Shown: piece after piece, positions 13,795 through 20,057 of the stretch
Numbering within the stretch: the first letter of the stretch is position 1
Layout: each line of letters starts with the position of its first letter
DNA from: Clostridiales bacterium
GTDB lineage: Bacteria; Bacillota; Clostridia; Oscillospirales; Acutalibacteraceae
Direction of reading: 5' to 3'
NCBI GenBank assembly: GCA_019415925.1
Contig: DXYG01000041.1
Coordinates: 1-22,341 of the forward strand
Length of the DNA: 22,341 bases
Notes under the pieces: model-generated
Databases searched by the model: none
Told to the model about the DNA's origin: nothing
Seen by the model: only the letters and a program-made list of their open reading frames with translations
Translations under genes and position numbers: made by a program

Positions 13795-14371
13795 TATCAC
13801 AATCTTTTGTGTTTGTCATTACTTTTGTATTAAGTATATCAACGTCCCACTGAACGCAGTACATATTACAGCCGTTAACCGACTTCACGACATCGTTGTT
13901 ATAGTCGCCGTAGGGCGCACGGAACAGGGTAGGCATTTTGCCCGTAATCTTCTTGATTTTTTCGTTGCAGGACTGAATCTGCCCTGTCATATCCGACGTT
14001 GACATCTGCGTCATATGCGGGTGAGTGTCGCTGTGGTTGCCTATGTCGTGTCCTTTTTCGGCAATTTCCTTTACGCTTTCGGGGTATTTGTCAACCCAGT
14101 CGCCGACAAGGAAAAAAGTCGACTTTACCTTGTATTTATCAAGAATCTGAAGTAAATCATCGGTTTGCTCGTTGCCCCAGGCGGCGTCAAACGAAAGCGC
14201 AACCTGCTTTTTGTCGGTTTCCACATAGTATATGGGGATTTCACGGGGCGTTGAAGCGGTCTGAACCGCCCTGACAGTAGAAGTTATTGCAATTGCCGCC
14301 GTAGCCGCACCGATTAACAGGCAGAATCCGATAGAAATAAGACTGCGCTTTGTGAGAATTAATAAACGCAT
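13787..14371 (-). pseudogene. 5' part of polysaccharide deacetylase (CE4), interrupted by the mobile element
   Basis: From ATG at 14369-14371 (GGAGGGG upstream; a longer frame to 14410 is less likely) there are 178 host codons. The frame then runs into the element and stops at 13787. There is a signal or membrane segment (about 8-30). The CE4 motifs follow: SFDAAW (D62, motif 1), HSDTH (113-117, motif 2, zinc ligands) and RAPYG (151-155, motif 3). Motifs 4 and 5 are at 8736-8987. The truncated product would lack part of the active site. The intact 261-residue enzyme resembles PdaB/PdaA-type peptidoglycan or spore-wall deacetylases with the SFDxxW variant of motif 1. A sporulation role is inferred, not shown. 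Confidence 0.93.
13817..13852 (+). other. right attachment junction of the mobile element
   Basis: The terminal repeat (13817-13836; reverse complement TACTTAATACAAAAGTAATG) is followed by one base, the core ATCA (13838-13841) and host sequence ACGTCCCACTG. The host flanks carry CAGT on the left (8977-8980) and ACTG on the right (13849-13852), each 10-13 bases from the core centre. The empty site therefore has outer dyad symmetry, as expected for attB of a serine recombinase. Confidence 0.85.
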
Positions 14372-14473
14372 AAAATCCCCTCCGATAAATTGTATGTTGA
14401 GAGGAAACATTTTATGAAGTGTTTATGGAGAATAGCTATTCGCTTTATAATAATGACAGCAGTACAAAGAAAA

Positions 14474-14499
14474 ACACGGCAGATAAAAACCTGCCGTGT
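14474..14499 (-). terminator. intrinsic terminator after the zinc-ribbon protein
   Basis: Perfect 9-base arms ACACGGCAG and CTGCCGTGT surround an 8-base A-rich loop. On the minus strand TTTTTCTTTG follows. Confidence 0.85.
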
Positions 14500-14530
14500 A
14501 CAGTGCAAAAATATTATAATTTAAAATATA

Positions 14531-14812
14531 TTATTCAGCAGCTGCTTTTCTCTTTGCGAAGCAATCGCTGCAGTAATAGCTCTTGCCCTCCATAGGCTGG
14601 AAAGGAATCTTTGCAGGACCGCCGCATTCAGCACATGTTGTTTCAAAATACTGACGTTCTGCTTTAGCAGCGTTCTTGCGTGCCTGTCTGCATTCCTTGC
14701 AACGCTGCGGCTCATTTACAAAACCTTTTTCAGCGTAAAATTCCTGCTCGCCTGCGGTGAAAACAAATTCGTTTCCACATTCTTTGCAAATGAGTGTCTT
14801 GTCTTCGTACAT
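14531..14812 (-). CDS. zinc-ribbon protein (CxxC-x17-CxxC type)
   Basis: The 93-residue product has four CxxC-type metal sites: CKEC (residues 9-12), CKEC (38-41), CAEC (60-63) and CSDC (80-83). The first two frame a segment EFVFTAGEQEFYAEKGFVNE with RCKECR, characteristic of the small 'probable zinc-binding' proteins common in Clostridia. The second pair matches the CxxC-x17-CxxC pattern. It is cytoplasmic and basic. ATG at 14810-14812 follows GAGAGG. It lies 67 bases downstream of the sigma-factor gene on the same strand and may share its transcript. The exact function of the family is unknown; nucleic-acid or protein binding is likely. Confidence 0.85.
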   Translation of the reverse strand: MYEDKTLICKECGNEFVFTAGEQEFYAEKGFVNEPQRCKECRQARKNAAKAERQYFETTCAECGGPAKIPFQPMEGKSYYCSDCFAKRKAAAE

Positions 14813-14879
14813 TGGTTTTTACCTCTCTTTTGGCATAATTAGAATTTCGCCCCGTGCGGAGTTGCACCGCATAAACTAT

Positions 14880-15467
14880 TCAGGACATATTGATATTGCA
14901 GATTTTTCTGCGAGCCCTTTGCAGGGCATTATCAGCGGATTTTTCGGGAATAGAAAGCTTTTTTGCAATTTCCTTGTAGCTAAGTCCGTTGCCGTACAGC
15001 ATAACAACCTCAAATTCAGTCTTAGAAAGTACGTTTTTAAGCTTGTCAAGCACCATTTTCAGGTGCTCACGACACATAATCAGCTCCTCGGGCGACTGCG
15101 ACAAATCCTCAAGCGTATCGCCCAGCTCGTCAAGCTGAACAATGGCGGATTTCGGAACAGCCTTTTGTGTACTGCTTTTGCGGATTATTGAAATGAACCT
15201 GCGTTCAACAACAACCGACATATAGTTTTTAAAGCCCGAATTGCCGTTTTCGTCAAAGGTGCGGCAGGCGTACAAAAGTGCAAGCAAGCCTTCCTGAACA
15301 AAATCATTCTGCTCGTAACCCTCGGCGGAATACTTTCGTGCAATAAAGTTTATAGTGTTCAGATAGCGCATTGTAAGCTCGTTAAAAGCATTATCGTCGC
15401 CGTTTTTTGAAAGCCTTGCAAGGGTGTTGTCGTCGAGTGAATTGTAGGAGTTTGCGCTTTCACTCAT
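14880..15467 (-). CDS. RNA polymerase sigma-70 family factor, SigH/Spo0H-like
   Basis: The 195-residue protein has sigma region 2 at about residues 25-100 (NDFVQEGLLALLYACRTFDE, then FKNYMSVVVERRFISIIRKS) and region 4 at about 140-190 (LSKTEFEVVMLYGNGLSYKE, then SIPEKSADNALQRARRKI). There is no region 1 and no clear region 3, and the region 2 wording and length are closest to the SigH/Spo0H group, which directs early sporulation and competence genes. ATG at 15465-15467 follows AGAGGTGAG. It has its own consensus promoter. It sits back to back with comM, a competence-related gene, which is suggestive only. The secE/rplK context of classical sigH is absent, so it may be a SigH paralogue. Confidence 0.88.
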   Translation of the reverse strand: MSESANSYNSLDDNTLARLSKNGDDNAFNELTMRYLNTINFIARKYSAEGYEQNDFVQEGLLALLYACRTFDENGNSGFKNYMSVVVERRFISIIRKSSTQKAVPKSAIVQLDELGDTLEDLSQSPEELIMCREHLKMVLDKLKNVLSKTEFEVVMLYGNGLSYKEIAKKLSIPEKSADNALQRARRKICNINMS

Positions 15468-15503
15468 TTTCTCACCTCTGACAATACAATCTATTCAAGT
15501 AAT

Positions 15504-15532
15504 AATATAGTACAAAAAGGGCAGAATGTCAA
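15504..15532 (-). promoter_or_regulatory. consensus promoter of the sigma-factor gene
   Basis: The minus strand reads TTGACA (15527-15532), 17 bases, TATATT (15504-15509), ending 36 bases before the ATG. Confidence 0.85.
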
Positions 15533-15627
15533 CGGGAGTTTTGTATTTTCTGTAAAATTGCATTATAAAGATAATAAAATTTATGCAAAATAGATAAGAT
15601 TTTGTCGAAAAAACAATGCCGCTGCAC

Positions 15628-15656
15628 TTGTAAAATATTACGTAAAATGATATAAT
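15628..15656 (+). promoter_or_regulatory. promoter of comM
   Basis: TTGTAA (15628-15633), 17 bases, perfect TATAAT (15651-15656), 36 bases before the ATG. It diverges from the sigma-factor promoter about 100 bases away. Confidence 0.75.
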
Positions 15657-15692
15657 TTTTTAGAGATTCAAGAAAAAGGAGCTTGGCAGTTT

Positions 15693-17225
15693 ATGGTTGT
15701 ACGGTGTAACAGTTTCGGAATAAACGGAATGGACGGCTACAGGGTTGAAATTGAAGCCTCAATGCAAAGCGGTTTGCCCGGTTTTGATATGGTCGGACTG
15801 CCCGATGCTGCAGTGCGTGAAAGCCGTGACAGAGTTAAAAGTGCGCTCAAAAACTGCGGCTTTAAATTGCCCTCGTCACATATTATTCTAAATCTTGCTC
15901 CTGCCGATATAAAAAAAGAAGGTCCGATTTATGATTTGCCTATTTGTGTTGCGCTTTTAAAGCTGACAGGGCAGATTGTTACCGATATTTCCGATTGTGC
16001 CTTTATCGGCGAGCTTTCGCTCAGCGGTGAAACGAGGAGCATTAACGGTGTTTTGCCGATGGTTATTAAGGCAAGAGAGTGCGGAATTAAGAAGATTTTT
16101 GTTCCTGCCGGAAACGTCAGCGAAGCATCGGTTGTTGACGGAATCGAGGTTTATCCCGTCAGGGAAATAGTACAGCTAAAAAACATTCTCAACGGTCAGG
16201 AAAGTATGGAGCCTGCAACGCCGAGAACAAATAATTATGAGCAGTCGGACGGATTTATTCCCGACTTTTCGCAGGTAAAGGGGCAGTTTGAAGCAAAGCG
16301 CGCGCTTGAAATTGCCGCCGCAGGAGGTCACAATATCCTGTTAATCGGTCCTCCGGGTTCGGGCAAAAGTATGCTTGCCAAACGTCTGCCGTCAATTCTG
16401 CCCGATATGACGTTTGACGAGATGATTGAAACTACAAAAATCCACTCAATCGCCGGCACATTGCATATTGACGGACTTGTTGAAACACGGCCTTTCCGCT
16501 CGCCTCACCATACGGTAACGGCTGTCGGACTCGGCGGAGGCGGAACAGGCACGATAAAGCCGGGAGAAGTTTCACTTGCACACAACGGCGTGCTTTTCCT
16601 TGACGAGCTGCCTGAGTTTTCACGCAACGTTCTTGAGGTATTAAGACAGCCGATTGAGGATTCGCAGATTACTATTTCACGCTCGGGACAGAACTGTACA
16701 TACCCCTGCTCAATTATGGTCGTTGCGGCTATGAATCCCTGTCCGTGCGGCTATTACGGCGACGGTACAAACCGCTGTACCTGCTCGGACGTAAAAATCA
16801 AGCGTTACTTGAGCAGAATTTCGGGACCGTTGCTTGATCGTTTTGACATTCACGTTGAAGTGCCGCCTGTTAAGTTTGAAGAGCTGAGAAGCTCTGAAAT
16901 AACCGAAAGCTCGGCTGAAATCAAAAAGCGTGTTGACGCCGCAAGAAAAATCCAGCGTGAACGCTTTGATGGCAGTTCAACGCTGTGTAACGCAAAAATC
17001 AACGCTGAGCAGTTTGAAAAAGCCTGCATAATCGACAAGGCGGCTGAAAAAACGCTGAAAGAAGCATTCGAAAGTCTTGGACTTACCGCAAGAGCTTATG
17101 ACAGAGTATTAAAGGTTGCACGTACGATTGCGGATTTGGAGCAGTCGGAGGTAATCCGCTCTGAGCACGTCCTCGAAGCCGTTCAGTACAGAAGTCTTGA
17201 CAGAAAATACTGGTCGGCAACGTGA
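15693..17225 (+). CDS. comM: YifB/ComM-family Mg-chelatase-like AAA+ ATPase
   Basis: AAA+ ATPase of the ComM group. In transformable bacteria ComM is a hexameric branch-migration helicase that extends recombination of incoming DNA; here the role is assumed from family. The 510-residue length is typical. The N-terminal ChlI-like domain (about 20-140) has GLPGFDMVGLPDAAVRESRDR. The ATPase core has Walker A GPPGSGKS (219-226), Walker B GVLFLDEL (299-306) and HHTVTAVGLGGGG between them. A Cys-rich CPCGYYGDGTNRCTC loop is typical of the family. The C-terminal domain has the GLTARAYDRVLKVARTIADL signature. ATG at 15693 is preceded by AAAAAGGAG with a slightly long 11-base spacing. No dprA or topA follows, unlike many relatives. 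Confidence 0.95.
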   Translation: MVVRCNSFGINGMDGYRVEIEASMQSGLPGFDMVGLPDAAVRESRDRVKSALKNCGFKLPSSHIILNLAPADIKKEGPIYDLPICVALLKLTGQIVTDISDCAFIGELSLSGETRSINGVLPMVIKARECGIKKIFVPAGNVSEASVVDGIEVYPVREIVQLKNILNGQESMEPATPRTNNYEQSDGFIPDFSQVKGQFEAKRALEIAAAGGHNILLIGPPGSGKSMLAKRLPSILPDMTFDEMIETTKIHSIAGTLHIDGLVETRPFRSPHHTVTAVGLGGGGTGTIKPGEVSLAHNGVLFLDELPEFSRNVLEVLRQPIEDSQITISRSGQNCTYPCSIMVVAAMNPCPCGYYGDGTNRCTCSDVKIKRYLSRISGPLLDRFDIHVEVPPVKFEELRSSEITESSAEIKKRVDAARKIQRERFDGSSTLCNAKINAEQFEKACIIDKAAEKTLKEAFESLGLTARAYDRVLKVARTIADLEQSEVIRSEHVLEAVQYRSLDRKYWSAT

Positions 17226-17278
17226 TAATGATAAAAACAAAATCAAATAAAAAATTCCTTTTAAATACTGTTTTAATA

Positions 17279-17287
17279 TGGTATAAT
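17279..17287 (+). promoter_or_regulatory. extended -10 promoter of the DUF1858-trmK-nif3 operon
   Basis: TGGTATAAT is an extended -10 (TGnTATAAT). A poor TTTAAA-type -35 lies upstream. It is followed almost directly by the hairpin at 17291-17308. Confidence 0.65.
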
Positions 17288-17290
17288 AAA

Positions 17291-17308
17291 CTTGCAGTTT
17301 TCTGCAAG
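17291..17308 (+). promoter_or_regulatory. leader hairpin before the DUF1858 gene
   Basis: CTTGCAG-TTTT-CTGCAAG is a perfect 7-base stem and 4-base loop at the predicted 5' end of the mRNA. It could stabilise the transcript. There is no U-tract, so it is not a terminator. Confidence 0.45.
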
Positions 17309-17339
17309 GATTTTAAATAAAACCTCGGAGGTAAAAATT

Positions 17340-17537
17340 ATGGCTATAACTAAAAATTCAATCATCGGTGACGTACTTGACAAGCACCCCGAAACAGCAG
17401 AGCTTTTCTTTAGCATCGGTATGCACTGCCTTGGCTGTCCTGCATCAAGAGGCGAAACAATTGAAGAGGCTTGTATGGTACACGGTGCAGACGTTGACGC
17501 TCTGGTTGACTCTCTCAACGAAGCTGTCGGCGAATGA
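17340..17537 (+). CDS. DUF1858 domain protein, small CxxC redox/metal-type
   Basis: The 65-residue protein consists of one DUF1858 domain (ITKNSIIGDVLDKHPETAEL, then FFSIGMHCLGCPASRGETIE). It has the conserved Cys pair in HCLGC. The same domain forms the N-terminus of ScdA/RIC-type iron-sulfur repair proteins and stand-alone proteins often linked with hybrid-cluster proteins, so a role in metal or nitrosative-stress chemistry is plausible but not shown. ATG at 17340 is chosen over an earlier in-frame codon because CGGAGG lies 8 bases upstream. Its stop overlaps the trmK start as ATGA, so the genes are coupled, an unexpected pairing with tRNA modification. Confidence 0.9.
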   Translation: MAITKNSIIGDVLDKHPETAELFFSIGMHCLGCPASRGETIEEACMVHGADVDALVDSLNEAVGE

Positions 17538-18205
17538 GTAATTCATCATCACAGCTTGATAACCGTTTAAAGCTCTGCGCAGACTTTGTCCGAAAAGGTG
17601 CAAAGCTTGCTGACATCGGCACAGACCATGCGTATTTACCCGTGTGGCTGTGCCGTATTGGCAGATGCCCAAGCGCAGTTGCCGCCGACATAAATTCCGA
17701 GCCGTTAAAGCGTGGACAGAGCACGATTATTGAGTCAGGAATGAGCGGCAGAATTGAAACACGTTTAAGCGACGGACTCAAGGAAATTAAGCCCGATGAA
17801 GCCGACGATATTGTCATTGCGGGAATGGGCGGCGAGCTGATTGCAAAAATCCTCTCGGAGTGCTCATTTGCAACCGACAACACAAAGCACTTTATTTTAC
17901 AGCCTATGACAAGGAGCGAAGTCCTCATTGCGTGGCTGTGCGAAAACGGCTTTAAAATACTCAGGCAGGATTGCTGTGTTGCATCTGGAAAATGCTACAC
18001 GGTACTGCTTGTAAAATACAGCGGCGAAAATCACATTGCCGACGAGCTTTACTGCTATCTCGGAAAGCTTTCGCCGAAAACTAACGAAACGCATCTTCGC
18101 TTTGTTGAAGGTCATTTAAACAGACTTTCAAAACAAGCTGTCGGAGATGTGCGCTTTGCTGTGCTTGCAGACAGGATACGGGAGAAAATTTATGACAACG
18201 ATTAA
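17534..18205 (+). CDS. trmK: tRNA (adenine(22)-N1)-methyltransferase TrmK
   Basis: SAM-dependent enzyme that methylates A22 in the D-arm of bacterial tRNAs. The 223-residue protein has the TrmK opening LDNRLKLCADFVRKGAKLAD, SAM motif I ADIGTDHAYLP, the segment AADINSEPLKRGQ, and the VIAGMGGELI and LQPMTRSEVLIAWL blocks. The helical C-terminal domain is present. It begins by ATGA overlap with the DUF1858 gene and its last 14 bases overlap the Nif3-like gene. TrmK next to a Nif3-like gene is a widely conserved pairing in Firmicutes (YqfN-YqfO in Bacillus). Confidence 0.95.
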   Translation: MSNSSSQLDNRLKLCADFVRKGAKLADIGTDHAYLPVWLCRIGRCPSAVAADINSEPLKRGQSTIIESGMSGRIETRLSDGLKEIKPDEADDIVIAGMGGELIAKILSECSFATDNTKHFILQPMTRSEVLIAWLCENGFKILRQDCCVASGKCYTVLLVKYSGENHIADELYCYLGKLSPKTNETHLRFVEGHLNRLSKQAVGDVRFAVLADRIREKIYDND

Positions 18206-18950
18206 TGAAATTCTTGATTTTTTTGAAGGCTTTGCACCGACCGACAGCGCAATGGATTTTGACAACGTCGGACTTCTTGTGGGCAACAAAAACACAGAGG
18301 TGACAAAAGCACTGGTGTCGCTCGATATTACGGGTGAAGTTGTAAGCGAAGCGCAAAAGCTCGGCTGTGAGCTGATTATAAGCCATCACCCCGTTGTTTT
18401 TAATCCGATAAAAAGGCTTGATACAACAAGTGCGCCTTATCTTCTAGCAAAGTGCGGAATTTCTGCACTCTGTATGCACACAAATCTCGATTTAAGCGAG
18501 GATTTCGGAGTAAATCTATGTCTTGCGAATGCAGTCGGTGTAAAAAATGCCGTAAAAAGCGACAAGGGAGAATGCCTGTTTTTCGGCGAGCTTGAAGAGG
18601 AAACCGAGATGAAAGCCTTTGCCAAAAATGTAAAATTATCACTTAATTGCTACGGACTGCGCTATACTGACGTTAAGAAAAACGTTAAGAAGATAGCCGT
18701 TTCTTCGGGTGCAGGCGGCTATGAAATTTTTGCTGCGGCACAAATCGGTGCAGACGTGCTTGTAACGGGCGAGATAAAGCACCACGAAATCAACGCCGCA
18801 AACGAACTTGGTATAAACATTGTTGACGCAGGGCACTTCAAAAGTGAAGATATTGTAATTTTACCGCTGATTAATAAACTTTCGGACAAATTTTCAGACG
18901 TTATTTTTACAAAATCGAAAGCATATTCGGATAATATTAAATTTATTTAA
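18192..18950 (+). CDS. Nif3-like dinuclear metal-centre protein (YqfO type)
   Basis: Member of the Nif3/DUF34 family of dimetal-binding proteins, with GTP cyclohydrolase I type 2-like annotation in databases; the true role is unsettled. From ATG at 18192 (GGGAGAAA upstream; an earlier in-frame codon inside trmK lacks a site) it is 252 residues. Metal-ligand motifs are visible: SHHPVVFNP, MHTNLD, and DAGHFKSED near the end. It lacks the extra central PII-like insert of long YqfO proteins (about 370 residues), so it is the short form. Overlap with trmK by 14 bases indicates coupled expression. Confidence 0.93.
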   Translation: MTTINEILDFFEGFAPTDSAMDFDNVGLLVGNKNTEVTKALVSLDITGEVVSEAQKLGCELIISHHPVVFNPIKRLDTTSAPYLLAKCGISALCMHTNLDLSEDFGVNLCLANAVGVKNAVKSDKGECLFFGELEEETEMKAFAKNVKLSLNCYGLRYTDVKKNVKKIAVSSGAGGYEIFAAAQIGADVLVTGEIKHHEINAANELGINIVDAGHFKSEDIVILPLINKLSDKFSDVIFTKSKAYSDNIKFI

Positions 18951-18979
18951 CCGAATATTCATATAACATAAAATATTTA

Positions 18980-19008
18980 TTGCATAATTTGTAACTTTTT
19001 GATATAAT
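18980..19008 (+). promoter_or_regulatory. promoter of trmB
   Basis: TTGCAT (18980-18985), 17 bases, perfect TATAAT (19003-19008), 57 bases before the ATG. Confidence 0.75.
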
Positions 19009-19065
19009 AATACGATGAATAACAATATGTAGTGGTGCGCCTTTTTCGGGTGCGAATGAGGAAAT

Positions 19066-19743
19066 ATGAGAATCAGAAAAAAGAAATGGGCAGAGCCTGA
19101 GCTTGCCGTCTGCGACTTTTTTGTAAAAAATCCCGAGGAGCATACGGGACAGTGGAAAAAGGCTTTTAAAAAGGAACAGCCGCTCTACCTTGAAATTGGC
19201 TGCGGCAAGGGCGGATTTGCAGGCAGACTTGCGCTTGAAAATCCCGACAAGAACATAATTGCTCTTGACATAAAAATTGATATGCTCGGCGTAGGCAGGC
19301 GTACAATCGTAAAGCTGTTTGAGGAAAACGGCAAAACGCAGGACGATATTACGAATCTTCTGCTTGTAAATTACAACGTAGAACAGCTTGACAAAATCAT
19401 CACCGCTGATGATAAGATAGAAAGGCTTTACATTAATTTCTGCAATCCCTGGCCACGCCCCAAGCATAAAAAACGCAGGCTTACATATTACAAAAAGCTT
19501 GAAATGTACAAAAAGTTTCTGAAAAAGGACGCTGAAATCCGTTTCAAAACCGACGATGACGAGCTTTTTGACGAAAGTCTTGAGTATTTTGAGCAGAGCG
19601 GATATGAGATAACCTATCTCACACGTGATTTGCACAACAGCGACGTGAAGGATAATATTGAAACCGAGCACGAAAAAATGTTCTCGGCAGAGGGAATAAA
19701 GATTAAATACCTGATTGCAAAGCAGAAAACAAATTTCAATTAA
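19066..19743 (+). CDS. trmB: tRNA (guanine(46)-N7)-methyltransferase TrmB
   Basis: SAM-dependent enzyme that makes m7G46 in the variable loop of tRNA. The 225-residue protein has SAM motif LEIGCGKGGFAG (about 42-53), ALDIKIDMLGVG, and the family signature NFCNPWPRPKHKKRR (about 125-139; most relatives have PDPWPK), then LTYYKKL and a C-terminal FKTDDDELF block. ATG at 19066 follows GAGGAAA. The final Asn-stop (AAT TAA) lies inside the left terminal repeat of the MITE-like unit at 19737. The last residues KTNFN may therefore be set by that insertion; the catalytic fold is complete. Confidence 0.94.
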   Translation: MRIRKKKWAEPELAVCDFFVKNPEEHTGQWKKAFKKEQPLYLEIGCGKGGFAGRLALENPDKNIIALDIKIDMLGVGRRTIVKLFEENGKTQDDITNLLLVNYNVEQLDKIITADDKIERLYINFCNPWPRPKHKKRRLTYYKKLEMYKKFLKKDAEIRFKTDDDELFDESLEYFEQSGYEITYLTRDLHNSDVKDNIETEHEKMFSAEGIKIKYLIAKQKTNFN

Positions 19744-20033
19744 CAATTAACAAATAACAATTCTCAGTAAACTGTAATACAGCGTTAAGAGTTTATGAAC
19801 GTATCTTATATTGCTGTAGGGGACGGCTTTTCTGCGAAAACGGCAACCCTTTTGTCGCTTTGCGACATTTCCCCTAATAGGGGAATTTCCCTGACGTCCC
19901 GAAACGTTACCGATATATCAATATCGGTTCAGCAAACAAACTTCTCTCAACAACACGCACTATTATAGATTCGGAAATTTGCGTGTCGAGGCTCTCGACC
20001 GACCCTTAATTGTTAATTTTTAATTGTAAATTG
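19737..20033. repeat. MITE-like intergenic element with 26-bp terminal inverted repeats
   Basis: The ends at 19737-19762 and 20008-20033 are inverted repeats with 23 of 26 matches (CAATTAACAATTAA-type). Inside are several perfect hairpins: TGTCGC-TTT-GCGACA (19853-19867), CCCCT-AAT-AGGGG (19871-19883), ACCGATAT-ATCA-ATATCGGT (19909-19928) and the dyad GTCGAGGCTCTCGAC (19985-19999). No gene is encoded and no clear target duplication was found. It fills the whole gap between trmB and the lipoprotein gene. A 25-base block (19898-19922) matches 22270-22294 on the other strand at 23 positions. Confidence 0.75.
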
Positions 20034-20057
20034 TCCATTGAGAAAGGAGGCTGTCGT

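Larger units (their letters stand above)
8990..13839 (-). mobile_element. 4.85-kb integrative mobilizable element (serine recombinase, MobV relaxase)
   Basis: The element is bounded by the core ATCA on both sides and by 20-bp imperfect inverted repeats. All its genes are on the minus strand: serine recombinase, two DUF6291-like proteins, a candidate oriT, MobV relaxase, a coiled-coil protein and a small lipoprotein. The interior is visibly more AT-rich than the flanking genes. There are no conjugation-pore (type IV secretion) genes and no recognisable replication initiator, so it would depend on a helper element for transfer. It splits the deacetylase gene exactly within the codons for VDSLDW. 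There are no obvious broken genes inside, so it looks functional. Size and ends are read from the sequence; mobility is inferred. Confidence 0.92.

Noticed and set aside
8990..13839. A self-transmissible conjugative element or phage
   Set aside because: No type IV secretion, coupling protein, capsid or lysis gene is present. Only mobilization and integration functions fit.
14850..14875. Hairpin TGCGG/CCGCA after the sigma-factor gene as a terminator
   Set aside because: The stem is only five pairs and no U-tract follows, so the sigma-factor and zinc-ribbon genes may still be cotranscribed.
14757..15191. 144-residue plus-strand frame across the sigma-factor and zinc-ribbon genes
   Set aside because: Antisense to two supported genes, with no ribosome site or domain.
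18943..19746. 267-residue frame antisense to trmB
   Set aside because: It lies opposite a well-supported trmB and has the Phe/Leu/Cys-rich composition typical of an antisense shadow. No ribosome site was seen.
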